Below, in pieces: positions 17,817-26,101 of a stretch of DNA of 64,000 nucleotides. Position 1 is the stretch's first letter; each line of letters begins with the position of its first letter. The stretch is taken from assembly GCF_007829955.1 (NCBI RefSeq), contig NZ_VIWX01000001.1:1116001-1180000 (forward strand), in the 5' to 3' direction. The notes under the pieces are model-generated. The model ran no database searches. It saw nothing but the letters and a program-made list of their open reading frames with translations, and was not told the origin of the DNA. The translations under genes and the position numbers were made by a program. The stretch is from Saccharopolyspora dendranthemae. GTDB lineage: Bacteria > Actinomycetota > Actinomycetes > Mycobacteriales > Pseudonocardiaceae.

Positions 17817-18923
17817 CTACCTGCCCGCCGCGGCCGTGAACCGGGCGGCGAGGAACCGAACCTGGTCTGCGACGGCGCGCTCGAACAGATCACCGACGTA
17901 GACGTCGAAGTGGTCGCCGTCGTAGTGGTTGACCTGGACGTGGTCCTGCCCGGCCGCGAGGCGGGCCGTGGTGCGCGCAGGGGCGGCGCGGTCGTCGTCG
18001 CACACGCACAAGAGGGTCGCCGCGGCGACCTTGCGAATGTCCTTGCCCGGCCGGTACAGCGGCAACCGCAACGCGAGCCGGGCCGCGATCGCGTTGGCGC
18101 TGTCACCGCCACCGGCCGAGCCCCTCATGACACCCCAGATCGTGTCGCGGCCCACAGCGGTGTCGCCGGGGCGGAACGGCTGCCCACCCGTCTCGACGGT
18201 CGGAGACAGCCCCTTGCCCAGGGCGGGGAACCGGGCGAGGGCCCCGGCTGTGCGAGGTGAGAGCCGCGACCCCGCCGGCATCAGCCTGGACGCCTCGGCG
18301 ATCGTGGTCGGCGACACCAGGAAGGCGGGCATCCACCACACCCCGACCACCGGAGCCAGCACTGGCTTCGCCCCGAACACCGAACCGACGACATCGAGCA
18401 CGGCGGCGATGATGAGCCCGACCGTGCTCACCGGGCTGGCCCGGAACCGGGAGAACAACGACGCCGGGCCGTCGGTGAACGGGCACTGGGCCACGACCGC
18501 GGCCACGCCGTGGTCCTCGCTCGCGACCCTCAGCACGTGCCCGCCGCCGAACGAAGTCCCCCACAACGCGATTCGGTCGGGGTCGACCTCCGGCAGGGAC
18601 CGGCCGTAGGCCACTGCCGCGCGCCAGTCGTCGAGCTGGTCGCCGATGTCGAGCAGCTGCCGAGGAGATCCTTCGCTGGCACCCAGGTACCGGTAGTCGA
18701 ACACCAGCACCATCCACCCCTGCGCGGCGAACCGCTCCGCGAACGCGTCCAACCTCCACTCCCGCACGGCACCCAACCCGTGCGCCATGACCACCAACGG
18801 CCGAGGCCCGCCTTCGGCTGCCGGCACGTACAGCCAGGCCGCGCACCGCACGCCCCCTGACTCGAACCACACGTCCCGCCGCACGGACCCGGTGCGGCCG
18901 TCCTTCTCCGCCGAAGTTCCCAT
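17817..18923 (-). CDS. Alpha/beta hydrolase
   Basis: A 368-aa alpha/beta-hydrolase. The N-terminal strand pair and oxyanion region are LVVMAHGLGAVREW. The nucleophile elbow is GTSFGG. The acid residue is in CVCDDDRAAP and the catalytic His in YDGDHFDVY near the C-terminus. Residues 195-290 are an insertion or lid, partly hydrophobic (VGLIIAAVLDVVGS). The family includes esterases and X-Pro dipeptidyl-peptidase-like or acetyl-xylan-esterase-like hydrolases; the substrate is unknown. The promoter region carries two copies of a palindromic site, so the gene is probably tightly repressed. Confidence 0.85.
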   Translation of the reverse strand: MGTSAEKDGRTGSVRRDVWFESGGVRCAAWLYVPAAEGGPRPLVVMAHGLGAVREWRLDAFAERFAAQGWMVLVFDYRYLGASEGSPRQLLDIGDQLDDWRAAVAYGRSLPEVDPDRIALWGTSFGGGHVLRVASEDHGVAAVVAQCPFTDGPASLFSRFRASPVSTVGLIIAAVLDVVGSVFGAKPVLAPVVGVWWMPAFLVSPTTIAEASRLMPAGSRLSPRTAGALARFPALGKGLSPTVETGGQPFRPGDTAVGRDTIWGVMRGSAGGGDSANAIAARLALRLPLYRPGKDIRKVAAATLLCVCDDDRAAPARTTARLAAGQDHVQVNHYDGDHFDVYVGDLFERAVADQVRFLAARFTAAAGR

Positions 18924-18950
18924 CGCCTACCTTATTCAGCTCACCCGTCG

Positions 18951-18971
18951 CTCTTGACTTGCAATCAAGAG
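18951..18971. promoter_or_regulatory. Palindromic operator A of the alpha/beta hydrolase gene
   Basis: CTCTTGACT-TGCA-ATCAAGAG (one mismatch between arms), 28 bp upstream of the hydrolase start. The same palindrome recurs 45 bp further upstream. Arms of this size fit a TetR dimer. Confidence 0.65.
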
Positions 18972-18984
18972 CCAGTCGGCGCGA

Positions 18985-19016
18985 ACGTTAGAACCCTCTT
19001 GATTGGAAGTCAAGAA
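18985..19016 (-). promoter_or_regulatory. Promoter and palindromic operator B of the alpha/beta hydrolase gene
   Basis: On the minus strand TTGACT (19013-19008), a 17-bp spacer and TAACGT (18990-18985) form a sigma-70-like promoter. The palindrome CTCTTGATT-GGA-AGTCAAGAA (18996-19016) covers the -35 box, while operator A lies just after the expected transcription start. A repressor on both would block initiation. Confidence 0.55.
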
Positions 19017-19116
19017 ACGATGCCCGGCGCTGCACGGCGAAGGCGCTCGCCCCGCAGTCGCCGAAAGAAGTGCCGCTCCGACCACGGGATCAGATCGGCG
19101 CATCACCCCGACGCCC

Positions 19117-19155
19117 TCGATCGCGGGCGATCGAAACCTACCCTTGCCCAAGGGT
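19117..19155. other. Two short perfect inverted repeats in the 18924-19461 intergenic region
   Basis: TCGATCGC-GG-GCGATCGA (19117-19134) and ACCCTTG-CC-CAAGGGT (19140-19155) lie between the hydrolase promoter and the NCS2 promoter. They may be operators or an insulating hairpin. No gene with convincing codon use is found between 18924 and 19461. Confidence 0.35.
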
Positions 19156-19300
19156 TTCCGACTACCACACCACGTGCCGCACGGGGTGAAGCGTGCCGCT
19201 GCAGGCGCAGACCCCGCTTCCCCGAAGTCGTTGCGCGGCCTCGGCTGATGGCCGGCGCGCACATCCCGTCGCAGCCCTGACTTCGGCGCGATCTGCGGGG

Positions 19301-19350
19301 TTGACACGGCTCGGGGTGGGCTGAATACTTCCGGCCAAATCGATTTGGCC
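19301..19350 (+). promoter_or_regulatory. Sigma-70-type promoter with LacI-type operator
   Basis: TTGACA (19301-19306), a 17-bp spacer and AATACT (19324-19329) form a strong promoter. Immediately downstream, covering the expected transcription start, is the perfect 18-bp palindrome GGCCAAATCGATTTGGCC (19333-19350). An even palindrome centred on CG is the classical LacI/PurR-family operator form. A LacI-family gene closes this cluster at 23809, so it is the likely repressor. Confidence 0.75.
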
Positions 19351-19461
19351 CTGGTGATCCGGCGAACCACGCGCGTGTCGGCAGGGCGTCATCCGGCACC
19401 CCGCGGGCCGGCAGCACCGCCCCATCCCGTTCGCCCGACCTCCCGGGAACGGAGGATCGAA

Positions 19462-20778
19462 GTGCCAAGACATCCGGTCGACGAATTCCGCCCGCTGTCC
19501 CGTCTCGTCCCCTTCGGCCTGCAGCACGTGCTGGTCATGGCCGCTGCACCGATCTCCAGCGTCTTCCTGGTCGCCAAGACCCTCGACCTGGCTCCGGACC
19601 TCACCGTCCGGTTGCTCTCGGCGACGTTCGTGCTGGCCGGAATCGGCACGCTCGTGCAGTCTTTCGGCCCGTGGCGCATCGGCGCCCGGCTGCCGTTCGT
19701 GATGCTGCCCGGCGGCGCCCCGGTGATCCTGTTCCTGGCGATCGCGCAGGAGCACGGCGTCCGGACCGCCGTCGGGGCGGTGATCCTCACCGGCGCCTTC
19801 TACTTCCTGGCGCTTCCGCTGTTCAGCCGACTGCTGCGGTTCTTCCCCGGCATCGTGATCGGGACGATGATCGTCCTGGTCGGCGTCACGCTGATCAAGT
19901 CCGGTGCCCAGCTCATCACCGGAAAGCCCAGCAGTCCCGGCTTCGGCGATCCCCGGCACCTGCTGCTCGGCCTGGCGACCATCGCGTTCACGGTGCTGCT
20001 GCACCGGTTCCTGCGCGGCATGGCGCGGCAGCTCGCGGTCGTGCTCGGGCTCGTCGCGGGCACCGCGCTGGCAGCCGCGCTCGGCGAGCTGCGCTTCGAC
20101 GGGTTCGGTTCCGAGCTCGTGACCCTGCCGACGCCGTTCCCGTTCGGGCCTCCGGAGTTCGACGTCCTCGCCGCGATCCCGCTGCTCATCTTCGCGCTCG
20201 CGTCGATGGCCGAGGCCACCGGTCAGACCGTGCTCAACGCCGAGGTCGTCGGCAAGGAGATCGACGTGCGGCGCGACGCCCCGCGCACCATCCGCGGCGA
20301 CGGCCTGATCTCCCTGATCGGCGGGTTCTTCGGCACCTCGCTCATGGTCACCAGCGGCGAGAACATCGGCATCGTCCGGATGACAGGCGTGCGCAGCCGA
20401 TACGTCACGGTCGTCGCCGGGGTGGTGCTCGTCGTCATCGGGCTGTTCGCACCCTTCGCGCGCGTGATCGACGCCATCCCGCCCTCGGTGGTCGGCGGCA
20501 CGGCGGTCGTCGTGTTCGGCGTGATCGCCGTGATGGGCGTGCAGATGCTGCGGGACTACGACCTGTCCGACCACCGGAACCTGCTGGTCGTCGCGGTGCC
20601 TCTCGGCCTCGGGCTGATGCCCGTTCTGGTGCCCGGCATCTACGACCAGCTGCCGCCCACCGCGAGCATCGTGCTCGAGAGCGGTGTCGCTGTCGGCGCG
20701 GCGAGCGCCGCGGTGCTCAACGCGCTGTTCCACCACCTCCGCAAGACCGAACGAAGTGAGGACACCGTTGCGGCCTGA
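19462..20778 (+). CDS. NCS2-family nucleobase permease
   Basis: A 438-aa membrane protein of the nucleobase-cation symporter 2 (uracil/xanthine permease) family with about 12-14 transmembrane segments. Family signatures are FGLQHVLVM near the N-terminus, SMAEATGQTV with the TM8 Glu, and TSGENIGIVRMTGVRSR around the TM10 Glu and QH/NAT motif. The GTG at 19462 has GGAGG six bases upstream; the frame is open earlier from 19345, but that lies in the operator. It imports a purine, pyrimidine or related heterocycle with protons. The stop overlaps the amidohydrolase start. Confidence 0.92.
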   Translation: MPRHPVDEFRPLSRLVPFGLQHVLVMAAAPISSVFLVAKTLDLAPDLTVRLLSATFVLAGIGTLVQSFGPWRIGARLPFVMLPGGAPVILFLAIAQEHGVRTAVGAVILTGAFYFLALPLFSRLLRFFPGIVIGTMIVLVGVTLIKSGAQLITGKPSSPGFGDPRHLLLGLATIAFTVLLHRFLRGMARQLAVVLGLVAGTALAAALGELRFDGFGSELVTLPTPFPFGPPEFDVLAAIPLLIFALASMAEATGQTVLNAEVVGKEIDVRRDAPRTIRGDGLISLIGGFFGTSLMVTSGENIGIVRMTGVRSRYVTVVAGVVLVVIGLFAPFARVIDAIPPSVVGGTAVVVFGVIAVMGVQMLRDYDLSDHRNLLVVAVPLGLGLMPVLVPGIYDQLPPTASIVLESGVAVGAASAAVLNALFHHLRKTERSEDTVAA

Positions 20779-22093
20779 CGCCTTCGACGACGACGAGTTC
20801 CTGCTGCTCCCCGAGGTCGTGCTGCTGCCCGGCGGGCCGGTGCGCGGCTGGGCCGCCGTCGTCTCCCACGGCGAGTTCGCGATGGTCGGCGAGGCCGACG
20901 CCGTGGCCGCCGCCCACCCCGGACTGCGTCCCGTGCACCTGGACCGGCACCTGCTCATGCCCGGTTTCGTGGACGCGCACCACCACCTCACCCAGACCTT
21001 CGGCAAGGCGCTCGCCTTCGGGGAGCCCTCGGAGATCTTCCGGCGGATCTGGGTGCCGCTCGAACAGCAGCTCACCGAGGAATCCGCCCACGTGGCGGCG
21101 AAGCTGGCCGCGTTCGAGTCCCTCCGCGGGGGCTTCACCACGGTCGCGGAGGCGGGAACCCGGGCACCGGTCGACCTCGCGAGCGTCGCGCAGGGGGTCG
21201 ACGAGGCCGGGCTGCGGTGCGTTCTCGGCGCCGTGTGCGAGGATCCGGAGTCGGCCGAGCGGCACCTGAACCGCTGGGACTCGCCGCTGCTCCACCCCTC
21301 CCTGGCGATCCCGACCCCGGGGCACGTACCGGATGACGTGCTGAGAGAACTCGCGCAGCTGTGCCGAGATTCGGCCGCGGTTCTGCAGATCCACGTCAAC
21401 GAACACCTCGCTTCAGTGGAGAGATCGTTGGAACAGCACGGACTCCGGCCGCTGGAACACCTCGACGAGATCGGCGCGCTGGGACCGCAGACCCTCGGCG
21501 CGCACGCGACCCTGCTGACCCCGGGTGAGATCCGGTTGCTGGCCGAGACCGGGGCGGCGATCAGCTACAACCCGGTCGCCAGCGCCTGGAAGGGGAATGC
21601 GGTGGCGCCCGCGACGTTGCTCTCCGCGCTCGGCGTCCGCTTCGGGATCGGCACCGACGGCACGCGCGGCGACGGGTTCCGGCTGGTGGACGCGGCAGAG
21701 TTCGCGCAGCGGATCGCTTCGGGACTGGCCACCGGGGATTCCTCGTGCGGCGGCGGCTGGACCTGGTTGCAGCGCGCGATCTCCGGTGACGCCGTCGGGC
21801 TCGACCGGATCGGCAGGATCGAAACCGGTTGCCTGGCCGACTTCCTGCTCGTCGACCTGGACGTCCCCGAGCTGCGCCCGTCGTGGGACCTGCCGTGGGA
21901 GCTGGTCCGGTTGGCCAACCGCGACCAGATCACGGCGGTCTTCGTCGGCGGACGCCTCCGGCTCTGGCGCGGCTGGCCGGTCGACTGGGACGGTCGAGAG
22001 CTCCTCGAGCGCGGCGAGGAGCTGGCCCGCGAGGTGGTGGCGGCCGCGCCGTTGCACCGCGTGCACCCCCGATCCACGGAGGTGCGCGCGTGA
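20768..22093 (+). CDS. Amidohydrolase-superfamily deaminase/chlorohydrolase-like enzyme
   Basis: A 441-aa metal-dependent hydrolase of the cytosine-deaminase/TrzN/AtzB/guanine-deaminase group. Metal ligands are visible: HHH at 71-73 (the HxH), His209 and Glu212 (IHVNEH), His246 (GAHAT) and Asp297 (GTDGTRGDG). A TTG start at 20768 is chosen because GAGG lies six bases before it; an in-frame GTG at 20756 is an alternative. It overlaps the NCS2 permease by 11 bp and the TauE permease by 4 bp, so the three are one translational unit. The role is most likely deamination of the imported nucleobase or aza-heterocycle. The exact substrate (8-oxoguanine, isoguanine, a triazine or other) cannot be told. 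Confidence 0.85.
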   Translation: MRPDAFDDDEFLLLPEVVLLPGGPVRGWAAVVSHGEFAMVGEADAVAAAHPGLRPVHLDRHLLMPGFVDAHHHLTQTFGKALAFGEPSEIFRRIWVPLEQQLTEESAHVAAKLAAFESLRGGFTTVAEAGTRAPVDLASVAQGVDEAGLRCVLGAVCEDPESAERHLNRWDSPLLHPSLAIPTPGHVPDDVLRELAQLCRDSAAVLQIHVNEHLASVERSLEQHGLRPLEHLDEIGALGPQTLGAHATLLTPGEIRLLAETGAAISYNPVASAWKGNAVAPATLLSALGVRFGIGTDGTRGDGFRLVDAAEFAQRIASGLATGDSSCGGGWTWLQRAISGDAVGLDRIGRIETGCLADFLLVDLDVPELRPSWDLPWELVRLANRDQITAVFVGGRLRLWRGWPVDWDGRELLERGEELAREVVAAAPLHRVHPRSTEVRA

Positions 22094-22800
22094 GCCCCGT
22101 CCTGCTGGCCGTCACCGCCCTGGTCGTGGCCGTCGCGGCGTTCGTGCAGGGCAGCACGGGGGTCGGGTTCGCGCTGATCGTCGCACCGGTGGTGGGGCTC
22201 GTGGAACCCGCGCTGCTGCCGGTCTTCCTGCTGGCGCTGATGATCCCGCTCAACCTCTACGTCGCCGGCCGCGAGCGCGGGAAGCTCGACTGGCACGGTG
22301 CCAAGTGGATCACCGCGGGCCGGTTCGCCGGCACCTTCGGCGGGCTCTGGGTGCTCGTCGCCGTGCCGCTGGCGCAGCTCAACCTCGTGGTCGGCGCGTC
22401 GACGGTGCTGGCGGCCGTGGTCACGCTGCTCGCGCCGTCGTTCCAGCCGGGTCGCGGTGCGTTCGTGGCCGCTGGCGCGTTCACGGGCGTGACCGAGACG
22501 GCGACCGGCGTCGGCGGGCCCCCTCTCGCGCTGGTCTACCAGCACCACCCGGCCGCGGTCCTGCGCTCGACCGTCGCGGTCTGCTTCATCGCCGGTGAGG
22601 TGATCTCGCTGGTGGTCCTCCTGATCACGGGCAAGATCACGCTGCACGCGCTAGGAATGGCGGCGGTACTGCTCCCGGCCGTGGCACTGGGCGGGCTGCT
22701 GAGCCGCTTCGTCCACCACCGACTCAACGACCGCGTGATGCGCCTGCTCGTGCAGCTCTTCGCGATCGTGTCCGGCGTGGTCCTGCTGATCGCGGGCTGA
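22090..22800 (+). CDS. TauE/SafE-family membrane permease
   Basis: A 236-aa membrane protein with about eight hydrophobic segments and the family features FVQGSTGVGFALIVAPV near the start and FTGVTETATGVGGPPLAL in the middle. The GTG start overlaps the amidohydrolase stop by four bases. TauE/SafE proteins export or import sulfonates, sulfite or organic acids. Its place as the third gene of a nucleobase operon is unusual; it may export a product of the deaminase reaction or import an alternative substrate (inference). Confidence 0.85.
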   Translation: MSPVLLAVTALVVAVAAFVQGSTGVGFALIVAPVVGLVEPALLPVFLLALMIPLNLYVAGRERGKLDWHGAKWITAGRFAGTFGGLWVLVAVPLAQLNLVVGASTVLAAVVTLLAPSFQPGRGAFVAAGAFTGVTETATGVGGPPLALVYQHHPAAVLRSTVAVCFIAGEVISLVVLLITGKITLHALGMAAVLLPAVALGGLLSRFVHHRLNDRVMRLLVQLFAIVSGVVLLIAG

Positions 22801-22804
22801 CCCA

Positions 22805-23809
22805 TCAGCGCAGCGACGACCTGCGGGGGACGAGAACCGGTGCCGGGACGGCGGCTTCGGTCTTCTCGGTGTCGCTGCGGAGGCCGGCGATGAGCAGTTC
22901 GACGGCCTGGGCAGCGGCATCACCGAGGTGGAGGTCGACCGCGGTGAGCGGTGGGTCGCAGGTGCGGGCCCGCAGGCCGTCGTAGCGGGTCGCGACGAGC
23001 ACGTCGTCGGGGACGCGGCGTCCGCGATCGGTCAACGCGCGCACGGCTCCGACCGCGAACGCGTCCACCATCGCGCAGATGGCGTCGACGTCCGGCTCCT
23101 GCTCCAAGACCTCCAGGCAGGACTTGTATCCGGCGTCCTCCCCACCGGATTCGTCCGCCGTGACGACCAGCGGCCGAATCCCCCGCTCCGCCGTGAAGTC
23201 CCGGTAGGTCTGCTCCACGTCCACGTAGGAGTGGCGGCGGCCGGAGCCGATCATCAGCGCGATCCGCTCCGCGCCCTGCTCCCGCAAGTGGTCCAGGAGC
23301 AGGCGCCCGACCGCTGCGGCGTGCAGGTCGACGTGCGGCACGTCGACCCCGGGGTGGCGCCCCAGCGCGACGATCGGAAGACCGCGCGCTCGCAGCTGAT
23401 TCGTCGTCACGTCGGCCTCGCCCGGCTCCACGACGATCACACCGTCGACGTCCAGCGTGTTCAGCGGCGGATCCGCCTCCACGGGAGGGACCAGCACCAG
23501 CGCGAACCCGTGCAGCAGCGCCGTTTCGGCCGCCGCCGCGGCGGCCTCCATGAAGAAGCCGAGCCGGGACGGTCCACCGGCGACCGCGACGGGCATCGAC
23601 GACACCAGCCCGATCGTCCGCGACTCACCACGCCGAAGCCGTTGCGCCCGCAGGCTGGGCCGGTAGCCGAGCTCGGCGGCGACCTGCGCGACCCGTTCCC
23701 GCGTGCGGGGATCGACCTTGCCCACGCCGTTGAGCGCGTGCGACACCGTCGTCCGGGACACCCCGGCGGCGCGCGCCACGTCCGCGATGGTGGGACGCGT
23801 CCCCTCCAT
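22805..23809 (-). CDS. LacI-family transcriptional regulator
   Basis: A 334-aa repressor. The N-terminal helix-turn-helix is typical: TIADVARAAGVSRTTVSHALNG, then VDPRTRERVAQVAAELGYRPS with the hinge after it. Residues 65-330 are the periplasmic-binding-protein-like sensor (TIGLVSSMP, VDGVIVVEPGE, IALMIGSGRRHSYVD). The ATG at 23809 has AGGAGG five bases upstream. The gene is convergent with the NCS2/amidohydrolase/TauE operon, 4 bp from its end, and probably controls it through the palindrome at 19333-19350. No copy of that palindrome is seen in front of this gene itself. Confidence 0.93.
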   Translation of the reverse strand: MEGTRPTIADVARAAGVSRTTVSHALNGVGKVDPRTRERVAQVAAELGYRPSLRAQRLRRGESRTIGLVSSMPVAVAGGPSRLGFFMEAAAAAAETALLHGFALVLVPPVEADPPLNTLDVDGVIVVEPGEADVTTNQLRARGLPIVALGRHPGVDVPHVDLHAAAVGRLLLDHLREQGAERIALMIGSGRRHSYVDVEQTYRDFTAERGIRPLVVTADESGGEDAGYKSCLEVLEQEPDVDAICAMVDAFAVGAVRALTDRGRRVPDDVLVATRYDGLRARTCDPPLTAVDLHLGDAAAQAVELLIAGLRSDTEKTEAAVPAPVLVPRRSSLR

Positions 23810-23954
23810 GGCCACCTCCTCGCGCCCACCCTATGCGCACACCGGAGACGACCGCCGTGCCCACGCGGAGCGGACGCGGCGCGAATCAGCGCACCCCCAC
23901 CCAGCAGGGCACCAGGCGCGGACGCCGAGTCACGTTGCGGGATGCGCACCAACT

Positions 23955-24022
23955 CCCAGTTTTAGTCCAAACTGAGCCGACATTTCGGACATGATCATGG
24001 CTCGGTTTGGACTAAAACTGGG
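23955..24022. repeat. 68-bp palindromic repeat, copy 2
   Basis: Identical to copy 1 (284-351) and in the same orientation. It is flanked on both sides by ACT, a possible 3-bp target duplication. It lies upstream of the LacI gene and downstream of a small conserved-looking gene. Confidence 0.9.
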
Positions 24023-24077
24023 ACTACGACTACGTCGCTAGCCTCGCCGTCGCTGCGGAAACGCAGCCCACGGCGTG

Positions 24078-24335
24078 TTAGCCCTCGACGGGCCAGCGGA
24101 GCAGGAACTTGCCCAGTGCGTCGTCGATGAGGCGTCCGCGGTCGGTCGGTTCCCCGTCGGCATCGCGGTGTTCGCTGAAGGCGTCGGACAGGATCTCTTC
24201 CACGGCCTCGCGTTCGTCCTGACTGGGTTCGCTACTTGTGCGCAGCGACTTCAGCAGGCCGCTGTCGTACTCGCGGAGTACTGCGATGAAGACGCCCTGG
24301 AGCTCGGGCGGCAAGCTGTCGATCACGTTGTTCAT
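24078..24335 (-). CDS. Small acidic protein of unknown function
   Basis: An 85-aa product that I do not recognise. The sequence is mostly helical and acidic (SLPPELQGVFIAVLREYD, DEREAVEEILSDAFSEHRD). It has no membrane segment or signal peptide. The ATG at 24335 has GGGAGG five bases upstream, and the reading frame has normal codon bias, so it is likely real. It sits between the radical SAM gene and a 68-bp repeat. Confidence 0.65.
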   Translation of the reverse strand: MNNVIDSLPPELQGVFIAVLREYDSGLLKSLRTSSEPSQDEREAVEEILSDAFSEHRDADGEPTDRGRLIDDALGKFLLRWPVEG

Positions 24336-24401
24336 GGATGCCTCCCCCCGTTCGAATTTGGCGCCCGCGTGGTGAGCACGCGGTTGCGGCCATCCCCGAG
24401 A

Positions 24402-25451
24402 TCACAGCAGGGTGAGCTGGCGAATGCGGTCCGGGGTGGCATCGGACTGCGGGTCGAGCCGGTGCTCCGACCGCTGCGGACGCACCAGACCGTGCCGTTC
24501 CTTGGCCTGTTCGACCAGATCGACGACCTGGCGCTGGTAGGACTTCGGCGTGTAGGCGCCGTTGCGGTAGAGGCGTTCGTAGAGCGGGAGCAGGTCTGGA
24601 CGCCGGGCGCTCAGCCACTCGTGGAACCACTCGCGCGCGCCCGAGCGCAGGTGCAGCACGATCGGCGTCACGCTCACCGCGCCCGCCTCGGCGATCGCGC
24701 CCACCGTGGCGTCGATCTGCTCCGGTGAGTCGCTGAGCCCCGGCAGGATCGGCGCCATCAGCACCGAACAGCCGGTGCCCGCCTCGGCGAGCCGGCGCAC
24801 CACGTCGAGGCGGCGCAGCGGTGAGGGAGTTCCGGGCTCCACCTCCCGCCACAACGCCTCGTCCACCGACCCGATCGACGTCGCGACCGACACCCTGGTC
24901 CGCTGCGCGGCCTGAGCGATCAGGTCCAGGTCCCGCAGGATCAGCGTGCCCTTGGTCAGGATCGAGAACGGATTCGCTCGATCCCGCAAAGCGGCGATGA
25001 TCTCCGGCATCAACCGGTAGCGCCCCTCCGCGCGCTGGTACGGATCGGTGTTGGTGCCCATCGCGACCGGCTCACCGTCCCAGCGCGGACTCGCCAACTC
25101 CTTGCGCAGCAACGCCGGCGCGTTCACCTTCACCACGATCTTGCTGTCGAAATCACGCCCGGAGTCCAGGTCCAGGTACGTGTGCGTGCGACGCGCGAAG
25201 CAGTAGACGCAGGCGTGGGTGCAGCCCCGGTACGGGTTCACCGTCCACCGGAACGGCACCTGCGACTCGCCCGGCACCCGGTTGATGATCGACTTCGCCT
25301 GGATCTCGATCGCGAAGGCGCCGTCGGTCCCGGCCTCGATCGGCTTCGGCTCGGGCAACGCCAACCCGGCTCGGCCGCTCCCGCGCTCAGGCTCCGGCAA
25401 CCCGAGCGGCAGCTCGAACCGCCCGTCGACTCGCTGCTCTTCCCATCGCAT
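24402..25451 (-). CDS. Radical SAM protein, Rv2578c / SplB-like family
   Basis: A 349-aa radical S-adenosylmethionine protein. The iron-sulfur cluster motif is CTHACVYCF (CxxxCxxC), preceded by WTVNPYRGC, the start typical of the Rv2578c/PA0069 family. Further family marks are MGTNTDPYQRAEGRYRLM and ILTKGTLILRD. The sequence after residue 300 is variable. The family resembles spore photoproduct lyase in its fold, but the substrate is unknown. It is a backbone gene, in the order position of M. tuberculosis Rv2578c. Confidence 0.9.
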   Translation of the reverse strand: MRWEEQRVDGRFELPLGLPEPERGSGRAGLALPEPKPIEAGTDGAFAIEIQAKSIINRVPGESQVPFRWTVNPYRGCTHACVYCFARRTHTYLDLDSGRDFDSKIVVKVNAPALLRKELASPRWDGEPVAMGTNTDPYQRAEGRYRLMPEIIAALRDRANPFSILTKGTLILRDLDLIAQAAQRTRVSVATSIGSVDEALWREVEPGTPSPLRRLDVVRRLAEAGTGCSVLMAPILPGLSDSPEQIDATVGAIAEAGAVSVTPIVLHLRSGAREWFHEWLSARRPDLLPLYERLYRNGAYTPKSYQRQVVDLVEQAKERHGLVRPQRSEHRLDPQSDATPDRIRQLTLL

Positions 25452-25706
25452 GCACCCATTCGAACACAGATTCGATTCCCTGTCGACTCCAGTCCGCCTC
25501 TCTCACCCGATCAAGCGGCTCAGCGATCAACACGACCCCCGAGGCGCGCGATGCCTAGAATTCCGGAGAGAGCATCAAGCGCACCGACACGCCCTTGACG
25601 ATGTGATCGATGAGCTCGAGATCGACTCGACGACTTGAGCGCAGGCGTCCGGAACGCGAACTCCCCCAGTCGATCTCACACCAACCCGGGTTTTGATGGG
25701 CAGGTC

Positions 25707-26060
25707 ATGGACGACGAAACCGAAGCGGTCATCGCCGCAGAGCTGCGCCTGCTGGAACCGGAGACGCGACGCAACGGCGACGCGGTGCGGGAGTTGCTGC
25801 ATCCCGACTTCCGCGAGTTCGGCCAATCCGGCCGGACCTGGGACCGGGACTCCGTGGTCGACGCGATCAGCGACAGCACCGAACCCATCCGGGCCGAGGG
25901 AATCCGGTCCACCCGACTCGGGCCCGACACCATCCTCCTCACCTACACCGCTCATCGCTCCGGCTCCGCGTCGCTGCGCACCTCGATCTGGGTGCGCAGC
26001 GACCAGACCTGGCTCATGCTGCACTCGCACGGCACGACGACCGCGCCGAGCCACGACTGA
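25707..26060 (+). CDS. NTF2-like (DUF4440-type) protein
   Basis: A 117-aa protein of the SnoaL/NTF2-like cone fold. Typical pieces are an N-terminal helix with LLEPETRRNGDAVRELLHP, DFREFGQSGRTWDRDSV, and the final strand pair LRTSIWVRSDQTWLMLHSHGT. DUF4440 proteins are small ligand-binding or ketosteroid-isomerase-like proteins, often of unknown role. The ATG at 25707 is used, as the open frame upstream (25635) lacks family similarity. It is convergent with the ketoacyl-synthase gene. Confidence 0.75.
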   Translation: MDDETEAVIAAELRLLEPETRRNGDAVRELLHPDFREFGQSGRTWDRDSVVDAISDSTEPIRAEGIRSTRLGPDTILLTYTAHRSGSASLRTSIWVRSDQTWLMLHSHGTTTAPSHD

Positions 26061-26101
26061 GCACCTCCGGCAGGCCGGTCGCTGGAAAACCGTCCCCCGG
26101 C

